The notes: generated by a model not told the origin, from the sequence alone. Shown: positions 1 through 11,103, counted from the first letter of the stretch. The stretch is DNA of 64,000 nucleotides from Cryptomeria japonica (GCF_030272615.1 NC_081409.1:474482573-474546572); one strand, 5' to 3'. A program made the numbers and translations.

Positions 1-564
1 CAAAAGGGATGAATTATCCAATTAAATTAAAAAATTAATTGTGACACGAGATATAGGATAAATGAAATAAATTCATTTAACCTAAGAAATGATGTTATAA
101 GAATTTAATTATTAAAGAATCACCAAACCCTAAGAGAAAAAGGAGATAAATTAGGCCAACATGATATCATGATACAATTAATGCAATAAATAAATAATGA
201 TGATCATTATCAAGGGGAGAATTGATGAATAACTGACATTGATTGAATTGATAAGGATACAGATTGATTTAATAAATGATGAGTGATATAGGATTGATGA
301 TGAATTGATCAAAATTAAAAAGAACTGATCAAAATTGACAAGAATTGATGATTTATTGAGATTGATGACAAATTGATCAAGGATTAACAAGAGTTTTTTT
401 ATAAGGATTGACAAGGATTGATTTGATAAATATTGATAATGATGCAAATGGATCCAAATTGACTGACAACTGATTGAAAGAGGATTAATACCAAAATGAT
501 AATAATTTAAGAACCCTAATTGACATTGTTTAGGCTTAAAATGATGTCTAATTGATATGAAAGG
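1..564. other. AT-rich flank with no gene, possibly old LTR sequence
   Basis: No coding sequence is convincing here; the short open frames are low-complexity by-products of AT-rich DNA. Positions about 200-475 repeat GATTGA / AATTGATCAA-like words without a fixed period. The matching right-hand flank of copia-1 (5429-5757) holds a stretch resembling an LTR end plus polypurine tract of a Tat-type element, so this segment may be part of the LTR that copia-1 entered. That is inference; the other LTR copy is not in the window. Confidence 0.4.
200..475. repeat. Cryptic ATTGAT-rich simple-sequence tract
   Basis: The words GATTGA, AATTGATCAA and GACAAGGATTGA recur many times with irregular spacing. 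It looks like a degenerate simple-sequence expansion, not a clean tandem array. No coding role is seen. Confidence 0.55.
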
Positions 565-991
565 TGTTAGGGTTTAGACAGATCTAGAGCAAACACAAAT
601 TAACAATTATATGTAAATACAAACACAAAAGATGAAGAAAAATACATAACACAGATAACACAGAGATTTAACGTGGTTCACCCAAGATGCACTACATCCA
701 CAGAACATAGTCATCCAATATTTTCTTATTATCTAGTAAATTAGTACAACACCATTACAATGCCTTTTTACATTTTAGTTTCTTATAACAAGAAATTTTA
801 GGGCAACACTCAAAGTCGGTTATTTTTAGGGTTTTTTCAATGTCGATTTTTTTCAACAAAAATAGCTAAAAAAATTTCCTTTGGGGATTCCACCCCCAAA
901 CCCTCGCTCAGGGCCCGACCCGGCCCCAAAATTTGATGAGGATACATAATGAGTGTATAGTACTTGCATGATCAATTTCCACATATCAACA
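565..991 (-). repeat. Copia-1 3' LTR
   Basis: Direct copy of the repeat at 5045-5428. It starts TGTTAG and ends ATCAACA on the plus strand, the expected TG...CA ends. The adjoining minus-strand sequence CCAAGTGGGAGATT (about 992-1005) is the polypurine tract, which fixes this copy as the 3' LTR. It holds about 60 bp (a C/G-rich stretch near 880-940) that is partly missing from the other copy. Confidence 0.9.
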
Positions 992-1029
992 ATCTCCCAC
1001 TTGGAGACCGAGCCTAACGACGTTGTTGA

Positions 1030-1760
1030 ACTTGTAGTTGCCACTAGATAAAACTCCTGAACTCATCTATTCCTTAATTCTACAATTTTTCAGTCAAGAA
1101 GGTTGAGAGAAACTGAGGAGGAAATCAGCTTCTCCCATGGGACTACCTTCATGAATATATCTACAGGATTGTCACTTATGTGAATCTTCTCAAGCCATAA
1201 CTGACCATCCTCCAAAATAGATCGTATGAAGTGGTACCTGAGCTGAATATGTTGTATCCTCGAATGAAGAGCAAAATTCTTGGCAAGAAGAATGGAACTC
1301 TAGATATAAGTATACAATGGGCTATCCTCTTGCATCTAGCCCAATTCCTCCAATAAATTTTGTAACCAAATCATCTCCTTGTTAGCTTCAGTAGCAACTA
1401 CATACTCAACTTCAGGGGTTGAAAGTGCAACAACCTTTTTCTATCTAGAAATCCAGCTAACTATAGTTCCCCCTACAGTAAAAACATACCCTATAGTACT
1501 CCTTCTTGTATCAATATCACCTACCAGATCAAAGTCAACGTATCCTTGTAGAGCAGCATTTGATCCTTTGAAACATAATGCCTTGGTAGAAGTACCTCTC
1601 AAATACCTAGGAATCCATTTGATGGCATTCCAATGTTCCATTCCTGGATTGCTCATATACCTGCTCACAACTCCCACTACATGTGCAATATCTAGTTGTG
1701 TGCATATCATCACATACATTAGACTACCAACAACTAATGAATATGAGATGTTAGATATTT
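1030..1760 (-). pseudogene. Copia-1 RNase H
   Basis: Copia pol C-terminal RNase H. The readable frame at 1441-1719 contains MYVMICTQLDIAHVVG, then SNPGMEHWNAIKWIPRYL and a block ending RRSTIGYVFTVGG, which is the usual copia pattern of connection domain and RNase H start. Downstream, toward 1030, the frame continues with stops and shifts. The enzyme would remove RNA from the RNA/DNA hybrid during reverse transcription. Not functional. Confidence 0.85.
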
Positions 1761-1923
1761 TATTTTCATCTTCCTATGTCTTTGGACACATCTCCTTAGT
1801 CTGTTTGAAATGACTAGTCAAAGGTGTAGCAATTGATTTTGCATTTTGCATGTTAAATATTTTCAACACCTTCTTTATATACTCACTTTGGGACAAATTT
1901 AATGTTCTATTTTTCTTTTCCCA

Positions 1924-2600
1924 TTAAATCCTCATACCAAGGATTTTCTTAGCTGCACCCAAATCCTTCATAGAAAATGACTTTGCTAATTTTTGTTTAA
2001 GTTCATTTATATGTTGCAGGTTAAACCCAACAATAAGCATGCCATCAAAATAAAGTAACAAGACAATATAACTTTCATTATCCAATCTCTTAAAATAAAC
2101 AAAATTATTAGAATGACATCTATGGTAACCTTGTTCAGTCATGAAACTGTCAAATTTCAAATACCATTGTCGAGGTGCTAACTTTAGGCCATACAAACTC
2201 TTCTTTAACCTACACACTAACTCCTCCTTACCTTTGACCTCATATCCCTGTGGTTGCTGCATGTAGATTTCCTCCAAATCCCCATGGAGAAAAGTTGTTT
2301 TAACGTCTAATTATTCAAGATGCAAGTCTTCTACATCTACAAGACTTAGAATAGTTATAATTGAAGTCATTTTTACAAATAGAGAAAATATTTCATCAAA
2401 ATCTATACCCTTTTTCTATGTAAAACTTTTAACCATGAGTCTAGCCTTATATCTTTTATGTCCTCAATCCTCCTCCTCCAGCATATAAACCCATTTATTT
2501 GGTAAGGCTCTTTTTCCAGTAGGTAATGGGACTAAGTCCCAAGTCTGATTCTTCATCAAGGAATCCATTTCCTCTTTCATTCCTATCTCCCACTGATGTT
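1924..2600 (-). pseudogene. Copia-1 reverse transcriptase
   Basis: RVT_2-type RT. The best frame (1924-2277) reads [23 protein letters not shown] and FDSFMTEQGY, all standard copia palm motifs. The catalytic YVDD box appears as YFDG near 2045-2056, so the second catalytic Asp is lost. The N-terminal part (2280-2600) is recognisable on the same strand only across several stops. The enzyme copies element RNA into cDNA in cytoplasmic particles in this family; this copy cannot. Confidence 0.88.
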
Positions 2601-2619
2601 TGGAATCCACTTGCATTGC

Positions 2620-2862
2620 TTATTCATATCCTTCTGGTTCACCACAATCAGTTAATAAAATAGAATACAAAGAAGGATAAAATCTTTTAGGAGGTCTACT
2701 TAACCTCGTAGAGCATCTAACACTTGCAGGAGTTTGTGGGATATTTTGTTGTTGTTGAGCATCAGGTACCAATGGCATTTTATTTTCAGGAATCTCATCT
2801 AGCACCACATATTCCTTTCTGACCCGTTCATGCTTATTTTCCTGCATTTGTTCTTTATACAT
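2620..2862 (-). pseudogene. Copia-1 integrase-RT linker region
   Basis: An 80-codon open stretch between integrase and RT. It is polar, with a poly-Gln run (DAQQQQNIPQTP) followed by STRLSRPPKRF. The R-x-S-x-R-x-xxPP-x-R/K-F motif is typical of the linker just before the RT in copia polyproteins. It has no enzymatic role of its own. Confidence 0.7.
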
Positions 2863-2879
2863 GACCTTCTCATTAAATA

Positions 2880-3713
2880 TAACATTTCTACTTCTAATTA
2901 TTTTCTGATTTCAAAATCCCATAACCAATAACCAAAGTCATCCATTCCATATCCAATGAAGGTGCATTTTTAACATTTAGCATCAAGCTTGGTTTTGTTT
3001 TCTTTATCAACATGGACAAAAGCTTCTCAACCAAAGATTTTTAGAAAAGAATAATTTACATTTTTACTGGTCCATGTGTCCTTTGGAATGTCACCATCCA
3101 AAGGATTTTAAGGTCCTCTATTTATCAAATAAACAACAGTATGTACAGTGTCTTCCCAGAAATATAGGGGCAATCCAGCATGCAATCTCATGCTCCTTGC
3201 CATGATGGTCGTATTCATCCTCTCAAACACACCATTTTATCGTGGGGTTCCTCAAACCATTTTCTACCTTTGGATTCCATTGAAAGAATAGTAATATTCA
3301 AATTCTTTTCTGCAATACTTGCCTCCATTATCAAATCCGAGACACTTCAACTTTTTTCCTGTCTCATTCTCAACCAAGGCTTTCCATTTCTTAAAAGTTT
3401 CAAAAACATCTGATTTATATTTTAGGAAATATACCCATTTTTTCCTCATTGCATCATTTATAAAAATAACATGATAACAAGAGACACCAAGATATGATAC
3501 ATGATCTGGTCCCCATACATCTGAATGCATAAGCTCTAATCTCTCACTCTTCTTCTCTTTTCCGACCTTGACAAATCTGACTCTTTTTTGTTTACCATAA
3601 ACATAATTTTCATAGAATTCTAAATCAATCTGCTTCAATCCTAGCAACAAATTTTTATAGTGAAGGATTTTCATCCCTTTCTCACTCATGTGCCCAAGTC
3701 TATGGTGCCACAA
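2880..3713 (-). pseudogene. Copia-1 GAG-pre-integrase and integrase
   Basis: The frame 3264-3713 starts with MWHHRLGHMSEKGM (zinc-binding pre-integrase His residues), continues to HSDVWGP (first catalytic Asp) and ends near LGFDNGGKY, where the family has SDNGGE (second Asp). The C-terminal half continues to about 2880 with several stops and shows the block NRGP and later FIGYG. Integrase inserts the cDNA into the chromosome. Multiple stops make this copy dead. Confidence 0.87.
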
Positions 3714-3961
3714 TTTTGAATCTATCCTTGAAACATCTATTGTAGTTGTCCCTGAAGCAACTTTTTCTGTAGCAGCTAAGGTAGAAAATTATTACCAGTA
3801 CACAAATACAATGTGCCTACATTTGCACCTTTAGTGACCTTCTAGACATTATCTGTAAAGGTAACTATGCAGCCTTCACTACCTAGTTGTCATGTAGAAA
3901 TTAAATTTCTTCTTAAATTAGGAACATGCCTTACCTCCTGCAACAACTAGTCATTTCCATT

Positions 3962-4144
3962 CTACAATTTGATTTTTATCTTTCCTTTTCTAACAATCTG
4001 ATAGGTCTCATCATCACCCACATATACCTGTCCAAAATTACCTTGAACATAATCTAGAAAATATTTGTTATGGGGTGTGGCATGAAATGAAGCCCCTGAA
4101 TCTATTACCCAAGAATCATTAACATTATCTAAACACAGAGTCAA
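3962..4144 (-). pseudogene. Copia-1 aspartic protease
   Basis: Sixty-codon fragment with WVIDSGASFHATP, the copia protease active site (Asp-Ser-Gly). The enzyme would cleave the Gag-Pol polyprotein. It lies between the degraded zinc knuckle and integrase, as expected. The frame ends at a stop before the integrase. Confidence 0.88.
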
Positions 4145-4224
4145 GACATCTTGTAAATTATTACTTGCAATTTTAGCTTCCTTACTATCATCTTCATTTT
4201 TGTCTCCTTGTTTTTTTCCAAGAC

Positions 4225-4275
4225 TATCAATCTTTCTTTAAATGTCACGTCTTTCCACAATACCATCAATCCTTT
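4225..4275 (-). pseudogene. Copia-1 Gag CCHC zinc knuckle with stops at key residues
   Basis: On the minus strand the codons read stop-WYCGKT-stop-HLKKD-stop. Placed against the C-x2-C-x4-H-x4-C knuckle of copia Gag, the first Cys, the Gly before His and the last Cys are each TGA. The knuckle would bind element RNA during packaging. Confidence 0.65.
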
Positions 4276-4313
4276 CTTCCTCTAGATTGAGAGTGTCATT
4301 TCTTTGACTTCCC

Positions 4314-4991
4314 TCATGACTTCTCACACCTATGGCCTTTTCCTCTTTCCTTTGATCTTTTCCTATTCTCTACATTCAAAATAGTACCCGATGATGTTGA
4401 AGTCTCACTTGTGCTTTTATGTCGCATTTCCTCACTTAAGATAACACCAACAACATCATCAAATTTCAAAATATTTAAACCAAAGACAGAGTTACTTATA
4501 GCCATAACCAAGCTATTCCAACTTTTTGGCAAAGAACATAAAATTAAGAGATCCCTAACCTCTTCATACAAGTTAACTTTTACATAAGTCGATTGACTGG
4601 TAACTATATTAAATTCATTTAAATTATCTTCTATAGATCCTCCCTCACTCATTTTCATATTAAACAAACGCTTCATAAGAAATACCTTATTCGAAGCTGA
4701 GGGTTTCTCATATAGTTTAGCCAATACCGACATCAAATATGTCATCGTTGTTGTTTTTGATATATTGAATGCTACAAATGGTACAAGGAACAACCGAACG
4801 GTTTCTAGTGCCTTTATGTCCATAATATCCCAATCTTCATCTGACATCACAGTTGGTTTCTTTGTCTTTCCTTCCAATGGCTGCCACAGATCCTTATGAT
4901 ATAGGTAATCCTCCATCTGCATTTTCCATAACTGATAATTCTGGTCGTTGAACTTCTCAACCTTGAATTCAGTTTCTTCTATTTCTCTCAC
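4314..4991 (-). pseudogene. Copia-1 Gag
   Basis: A 225-codon open frame, the longest in this element. It begins MREIEETEFKVEKFNDQNYQLWKMQMEDYL, the N-terminus of UBN2-type copia Gag, and continues with LFNMKMSEGGSIEDNLNEFN. It ends in a basic Lys/Arg/Ser stretch before the broken zinc knuckle. Gag forms the virus-like particle. The start codon is 40 bp inside the primer-binding site. The frame is open, but the knuckle and pol are lost. Confidence 0.9.
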
Positions 4992-5030
4992 TCAAATCTA
5001 AAAGTCCTTGCCAATTTATAGAAATACACG

Positions 5031-5042
5031 GCTCTGATACCA
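5031..5042 (-). promoter_or_regulatory. Copia-1 primer-binding site (initiator-Met tRNA)
   Basis: Minus strand reads TGGTATCAGAGC, complementary to the 3' end of plant initiator-Met tRNA. It lies two bases inside the 5' LTR, the standard place for minus-strand DNA priming. Confidence 0.92.
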
Positions 5043-5044
5043 AT

Positions 5045-5428
5045 TATTAAGGTTTAGGCAAATCCAAAGAAAATACAAATTAACATTATATGCAGATACA
5101 AACACAAAAGATGAATAAAAATACATAACATAGATAACACAGAGATTTAACATGGTTCACCCAAGATGGGATACATCCATAGAACACAGTCGTCCAATCT
5201 TTTCTTATTATCTAGTAAATCAGTACAATGCCTTTTTACTATCCAACCACTTATAACAAGCAATTTTAGGGCAACACTCAAAGTTGGTTATTTTAAAGAT
5301 TTTTTCAATGTCGGTTTTTTGTCAACAGAAACAAAAAAAAAAATTCCTCGAGGGTTGCACCCTCGAACCCCGATGAAGATACATAATGATTGTACAATAC
5401 TTGTATGATTAGTTGCTACATATCAAGA
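5045..5428 (-). repeat. Copia-1 5' LTR
   Basis: Direct copy of 565-991. Its plus-strand start is TATTAAGG where the partner has TGTTAGGG, and its end is TATCAAGA where the partner has TATCAACA, so both terminal dinucleotides are damaged. The clear divergence between the two LTRs indicates an old insertion. Confidence 0.88.
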
Positions 5429-5757
5429 AAATTTTGATCATAACCATATATTGAGCATAAGGATTAACATTGATAAGACTTCAGTTAAATTCGAGAAAAT
5501 GGGATTGAATAGGAAAAGAATACAAAAGAATAACAAAATGCTAATGCATGATAAAGATCAAATGTGTGACATAGAGAAAGTGTTAGTACATGGAAAAACC
5601 TAAAATGAAGGTTGCACGAACATTGCAAAGTATGTTACTGCAAGCATTGACCATTTTTAGATGCCTAAATTTTGCCCCTCCTTGAGGCAATGCAATTCAG
5701 AGTGTTGTTTCAAAGAACAATCAAGAATAATGCCCTAGACAGAAACAAGGTGTAAGG
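5429..5757. other. Spacer between copia-1 and copia-2 with an LTR-end/polypurine-like motif
   Basis: No gene. At 5647-5692 the sequence GACCATTTTTAG, then about 11 bases, then TTTGCCCCTCCTTGA closely resembles the outer end of element C's 3' LTR plus its polypurine tract (21498-21533). Read on the minus strand it would be a Tat-type polypurine tract followed by the start of a 3' LTR. It suggests copia-1 landed inside an older Tat LTR. Confidence 0.45.
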
Positions 5758-6998
5758 TCTTAGCATTTGGAGGAATTTATTATGTGTTGCATTGATATTT
5801 TGTCATTGATGGCAACACTGGCTGTTTTTGTTGTTTACTGGTTTCCGGTAGAGTGGTTGGATTATGGTATTTATTTGGTATGATCCGGTATGCTTTGGTT
5901 TATGGAATTGGTTTGAATCTATCATTCATGCTATTCAGATGTGTATCACAATCAATTGGTTTGGGACTTGATGACTCAGGAGCTATCATTTGTTCTAGTA
6001 AGCCTTTTGGTCACCGGTAAGGGTTTTACTAGTAGAGCTTTGTTGAAGATCTTTTGATGCATGTGATAAGTGGTGTTGGTGTGGCTTTTAGATGGTTCTC
6101 AAGATGTTGTTGGTTATCTTTGTCATGTTCTAGTTCATCGGTGGTGTTGGATTTGGTTTAAGGCGACCTATTTTGGGTCCAATGTTATCTAGGTTATGGA
6201 CTGGTTTATGTAACGTATTGGAGGGTGTTCCTGATGCGTTACTGGTGGGATTTAATGATTGGTTTACATTGTTTTCAGCCTAAGATGACTTGGTTGATCA
6301 TTGGATTATAGGCTTATGTTATGAACATTGTATTATCTTTTTGGTGGCTGACCTAATTGTTTAGGTCCCGGGTTGGTATAATATGATGTAAGATCTCTTT
6401 GTAGATCAAAGGTCAAGGTTATGCAATTATTTGTGTGTGAATAATGTTGTAATCATATGTGAAAGTTTTGGTCGATCATAGGTGATCAAATTGGGTTTGT
6501 GGAAGAGGTTGAAGGCCTCTTATTTTGAGCTTAACTGGAACTGTACTCAAGCATAGGAGATGCTATACTTGCAGTTCAATCTTCATTCTAGATTGTAGTC
6601 TGGATTTATTTTGTAGTCAGTGAAGCTCCTTTTGTGATGAGAAGTGCACTCTAGGCTATTGGCCTTCCTGCATGTATAGTCCCTCATATTGTAATCACAT
6701 ACTTACTACAGAAGTATTATCTGACTGTGGGTAGGCTTCCCACCGTGGTTTTTTCCCTTTACTAGGTTTTTCACATACAGATCTTGGTGTCATGTGTTAT
6801 GAATGGATGGAAACTATTTTGTGATTTATGTTTATGTTTAATTTCTCTATCTTTCATTTTGGTATTTGGTTTATGCATTTTGGTATTGAGTTTATGTGTT
6901 TCGGTAATAAGGATTTGAATTCTTAAAGTTATGTAATCTGATGACAAATGATTCATCCCCCCTCTTATTTGTCCTCTGGTTATTTGAGTTGTCTAATA
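5758..6998 (+). repeat. Copia-2 5' LTR
   Basis: Matches the partial LTR at 11104-11702 from ATTTGGAGGAAT onward. The partner starts TGTTGGAATTTGG; here the start aligns to TCTTAGCATTTGG at 5758, so the 5' terminal bases are mutated. The 3' end reads CTAATA, two bases before the primer-binding site. It is about 1.24 kb and holds the promoter and polyadenylation signals of the family; no individual box is clear enough to call. Confidence 0.85.
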
Positions 6999-7000
6999 AT

Positions 7001-7012
7001 TGGTATCATAGC
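7001..7012 (+). promoter_or_regulatory. Copia-2 primer-binding site
   Basis: TGGTATCATAGC: one base off the TGGTATCAGAGC consensus complementary to initiator-Met tRNA. It sits two bases after the 5' LTR. Confidence 0.88.
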
Positions 7013-7054
7013 TTGGTCCTCTCTATAGAAGCTTAACTTCTTGAGGAAGATCCT

Positions 7055-7940
7055 ATGGCATCTAGCAGTTCAAGCTCATCAAATACATCTGCAGCTATTT
7101 TTTGGAGAGAAATTCCTAGGCTCGATGGAACAAATTATAGGGTATGGAAGATTCAGATGGAGACTCACCTGAGATGTCTTGGAAAGGAAATTTGGGAGAT
7201 CATTGAGAATGGTGTTATATCATTGAATCTGTCATCTGGAAATCCTCCTCCAACAGGTTTGGATAAGGAGCTTGAGAATGATTTTAGAGCTAGAGAATCC
7301 CTTTTGTGTGCACTTTCTAATCAACAAATAATGAGACTAACTGACAAATCAACCACACAGGCTATATGGGACAAATTGGAGACTTTGATTGATGGTGACC
7401 CTCCTGTTAAAATTGCTAAACTTGATGGTTATCGGGTGAGGTATGAGAACCTAAATATGGAAGAAGATGAAAGGATTACTACTTTTATAGAGAGAGATTA
7501 ATGAGATTATTTTGGGAATTCAATGTTTTGGTGGATCTTTGAGCTAAGATGAAATAGTTTATAAAGTACTGAGAGATTTGTCACCGGCTTATAAGATGAA
7601 GGCTACTACAATTAATGAGTTGAGAACTATGGATAACACCTTTGTTAATAGGGATAACTTGGTTGGGAAATTATCTGCTTTTGAACTTGAGGAATTAGGA
7701 CCTTCTGGAGCTGTTAAATCTGAACCTGTTTTTCATGCATCTACATCATCTATTGGCAAGAGTGATTGGAAAGATTTATATACAAAGGAAATAGAGGATA
7801 TGAAGAAAGAAGATGAAGATTTTGAACAACTTGAAACCTTATTTGCTAGAATATTACCTAAAGGACCAGCATGAAGTATGAAGGAAAATCACCTTTTAAA
7901 TTCTTTGCATGTAATAAGATAGGTCATTTTTCTTGTAGAT
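7055..7940 (+). pseudogene. Copia-2 Gag
   Basis: The frame 7055-7501 starts in a Ser-rich leader and continues with IPRLDGTNYRVWKIQMETHL, a UBN2-type Gag N-terminus, to NMEEDERITTFIERD. The rest of Gag is in shifted frames at 7578-7874. A zinc knuckle follows near 7898-7940 as FFACNKIGHFSCRC, where the first Cys of C-x2-C-x4-H-x4-C is Phe. Gag would form the particle and bind RNA. Broken by at least two frame changes. Confidence 0.88.
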
Positions 7941-8199
7941 GTCCTGAAAGGAATTCAAGATTTGAAGAAAGAGCTAGAGGATCTTTTAGGCCTAACCATG
8001 ATTATAAGAACAACCATAAGTACAGGAGAAACATAGACAAATCATGTTACTATGTGGATGAGGAAGGTGTGATTGATGTTGATGATGAACCGACACAAGA
8101 TTCGACTAGTGGATCCGGCAATGGAAACGAATGGGTATTTTTGGCTATCAAGGAAGATGATCTGGTACCTAAAGAGAAGGCCCTTGCTACTAAAATTGA

Positions 8200-8560
8200 A
8201 GACAATGATGAATGGGTAATTGATAGTGGATGTTCACATCATATGACTAGAGATAAAAGGAAGTTCTTATGTATGCAAGAATTTGATGGTGATCTGGTTA
8301 GATTTGGAGATGACAAAGCATGCTTGATCAAGGGAAGATGAACAATATCATTGATGGTAAGAATAACACTGATAATGTTTATTATGTTGAAGGTTTAAGG
8401 CATAATATTTTGAGTTTAGGATAGTTGGTGGATAAGGGATCTCAGTTACAGTTCAAGGATGGAAAATGCAAGATTATCAACAAATCTAGATTGGAAATTG
8501 CAACCGGTACACAAACTAAAGGTAATATCTTTCATTTAAACTCCGGTGAGAAGACATGTT
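8200..8560 (+). pseudogene. Copia-2 aspartic protease
   Basis: The block DEWVIDSGCSHHMTRDKRKF contains the Asp-Ser-Gly-Cys active site of copia proteases. It is followed in other frames by TDNVYYVEGLRHNILS-like sequence, the usual protease C-terminus (8340-8430). Frameshift near 8335. Confidence 0.85.
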
Positions 8561-8579
8561 TGACTGCACAAATTGATTA

Positions 8580-9605
8580 GAGTTAGCAATGGCATAAGAG
8601 GTTGTGTCATGTGAATTTTGATTGCATTGTGAAGATCAATTCTATTAAGGTAGTTAGAGATATACCTAAGATTGTAAAGCCCTATAATCCGGTATGTAAG
8701 GAATATCAAATGGGAAAGAAAATTAGAAATTCTTTTAAGAGTATACAAGATAAATATAATGATGTTCTTGATCTTATTAATACTGATTTGTGTGCTCCTG
8801 CTAGAATCAAAATTTTTCAGGGTGACAGATATTTCATGCTAATCATTGATGATTATTCAAGAATGATGTGGATTACTTTTCTAAGGGAGAAGTCTGAAGC
8901 ATTTGAAAAGTTTAAAATCTTTAAAGCTAAAGTTGAGACAAAGATAGGATTGAAGATCAAATGCTTAAGGTCAAATCAAGGTGGATAATTCACATCGGTG
9001 AATTTAACAGCTATTGTGAGAAGAATGGGATAAGGAGATGGTTGTCTGCACCTCAGGCACCTCAGCAGAATGGAGTTATGGAAAGGAAGAACAAAACTAT
9101 CTTGGATGTAGCTAGAACTATGATGATGGAAGATAATCTACCTCATATCTCCTGGAGAGAAGTTGTAAGCATGGTGGTATACACATTCAACAGAGTTCAT
9201 ATCAAAGGAGATACCGGTAAGACACCTTATGAGTTATGGTTTGGTCATACATTGACAGTTAAGTATTTCAGAATCTTTGGTAGTAAATGCTATATCAAAA
9301 GAGATGATTCCATTGGAAAGTTTAATCCTAGATGTGATGAGGGAATATTTCTCAGTTATTATAATGAAAGCAAAGCATATAGATGTTATAACAAAAGATT
9401 GCAGAGAATTGTGGAGAGCACAAATGTCAAATTGGATGAGCAGAACAAAAGTAAAATCAAAACTTATAAGAGAGAACCGGTAGTAGAAATTATTATAACT
9501 GAACTGGTAGCACCTACATCAGAACATAATGTTGAACCGATTACTCTGGCAGTATCAGAAAATTCAACAGTGACTGAAGATCAGGACATAGGAACAAAAA
9601 AATAG
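8580..9605 (+). pseudogene. Copia-2 integrase
   Basis: Pre-integrase starts near 8587 (QWHKRLCHVN). The core shows INTDLCAP (first Asp), IIDDYSRMMWITFL and then CLRSNQGG, where the second catalytic Asp (family SDxGGEF) is Asn. A frameshift near 8985 moves to the frame 8961-9605, which holds APQAPQQNGVMERKN with the third catalytic residue (Glu) and the DEGIFLSYYNESKAYRCYN tail. Dead. Confidence 0.88.
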
Positions 9606-9719
9606 AAGACTCCTAGGTATGTAAGATTGAATCATTCAGAAGATCAGATCATTGGAGACAAAAGCAAAGGAGTGATGACAAGAAGAAGGTTGGTAGCTGA
9701 TGAGGTATGTTTTATTTCT

Positions 9720-10240
9720 TAAGTTGAATCAACATCAATAATTGAAGCTTGTAAAGATGAAAGTTGGATGAAAGGTATTGAAGAAGAATTAGATCAGATA
9801 TAAAAGAATAACACATGGACTTTAGTTCACCGACCTAAAAATAAGAATGTTATTGGAACTAAATAGGTTTTTAGGAATAAATTGAATGAGGATGGACAAG
9901 TTGTGAGGAATAAAGTTAGATTGGTTTGTAAAGGATATTATCAAAAGGAAGGAATTGATTGTGGTGAAACCTTTGCACCGATAGCTAGGATTGAAGCTAT
10001 GAGATTATTTCTTGCTTATTCTACACATAAGAACTACAAGGTTTATTAGATGGATGTTAAGTGTGCATTTCTGAGTGGAGATCTTGAAGAGGAAGTTTAT
10101 ATTGAGCAACCTGATGGATTTTCACTTTCAGATGACAAAAACATGGTTTGCGGGTTAAAAAAATCTTTATATGGATTAAAACAAGCCCCTTGAGCTTGGT
10201 ATGAAAGATTGGATAAATATCTTTTGAAGCTTGATTTCAC
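9720..10240 (+). pseudogene. Copia-2 reverse transcriptase, N-terminal part only
   Basis: Fragments include VRNKVRLVCKGYYQKEGID, FAPIARIEAMRLFLAYSTHK and [13 protein letters not shown], all conserved in copia RT. There are at least four in-frame stops, several at family Gln or Trp codons. The palm region with YVDD is absent: after KYLLKLDF (about 10237) the sequence jumps to RNase H. Confidence 0.87.
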
Positions 10241-10680
10241 TAAAGATGGAGATGGGGCTGGAGATGTTGATGAACAAAAGAGCACATCTAGTGGAGCTTT
10301 CTTTCTTGGAAAGAAACTTGTTTCATGGATCAACAAGAAGTAGTCATGCACCTCTTTATCTACTGTTGAAGCTGAGTATGTTGTTGCTGCTACTAACTGT
10401 ACACAAGTTCTATGGATGAAGCAAATGTTGAAGGATATAAAGGTGGATTGTAATGAATCAATAGTTATTTACTGTGATAACTCTACTGCTATTGATAAAT
10501 CAAAGAATCTGGTATTTCATTCTAAGATAAAGCGCATATCTATCAGTATAGCTTTTTGAAGGAGAAGGTGGAAACAAATGAAGTTAGACTGGTTTATGTG
10601 AACACTAAAGAGCAGATTGCAAACATCTTCACTAAACCTTTGCCTAAAGAATAATTTGAGTACTTTAGAGACATATTGGG
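10240..10680 (+). pseudogene. Copia-2 RNase H fused to truncated RT
   Basis: Starts abruptly with GDGAGDVDEQKSTSSGAFFLG (family DADWAGD.DDRKSTSG), then SLSTVEAEYVVAATNCTQ and IYCDNSTAID, carrying the RNase H Glu and Asp motifs. It ends near the copia tail NIFTKPLPKE (about 10625-10650). The join to RT is in place of roughly 1 kb of expected sequence. Confidence 0.85.
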
Positions 10681-11103
10681 GATTTCTTCCCCTTAGATAG
10701 AGACCTGAGTGATGCTAATTGGCATTAGTCAGGTATGCATTACTAGAGCTACTAATCATTCTGGATTGATGTGGTGGTGCTACTACTCAGGGGGAGTAGT
10801 CAGTTATACGAATCAGAGGATTTATGGATTTTCTTTGATGTTTATGTTAGATTTATGCCATTGATGTCAAAGGGGGAGTGATATATGTAAAAAAATAGAG
10901 CTTAATAGAATATCAGTCAAAAGAGGAGAGATCAGAGCTTAACAAAGATATATTCATTAGCGGAGTTTGGTTCAGAGCTTCATTGCTATATCATTTTGTG
11001 GCAAATTGTTGGATGTCTTCCATAGGGGGATACTTGTTTGGCATTTCTTGCCACTTGGATGTTTTTCACATCTAGTGTTTCCAGCAATGCCAAAGGGGGA
11101 GAT
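10681..11103 (+). other. Copia-2 3' untranslated region with repeated GGGGGA tracts and polypurine tract
   Basis: No gene. Purine runs of the GGGGGA type occur near 10789, 10871, 11023 and 11094. The last, CAAAGGGGGAGAT (about 11091-11103), touches the 3' LTR and is the polypurine tract that primes plus-strand DNA. The earlier copies look like older or spare tracts. Confidence 0.75.

Larger units (their letters stand above)
565..5428 (-). mobile_element. Copia-1: Ty1/copia LTR retrotransposon, decayed
   Basis: This is a 4.9-kb minus-strand element with two LTRs of about 400 bp, a primer-binding site matching the initiator-Met tRNA 3' end, and pol in copia order (gag, protease, integrase, RT, RNase H). 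Every domain carries stops or frameshifts, so it is dead. The bases just outside the LTRs (AAAGG left, AAATT right) are only a weak match for a target-site duplication. Lineage within copia cannot be settled by eye. Confidence 0.93.

Noticed and set aside
178-447. 89-codon minus-strand frame
   Set aside because: Ile/Leu/Ser-rich translation of ATTGAT repeats; no conserved motif and no start context.
560-5433. Target-site duplication for copia-1
   Set aside because: AAAGG and AAATT match in only three of five bases.
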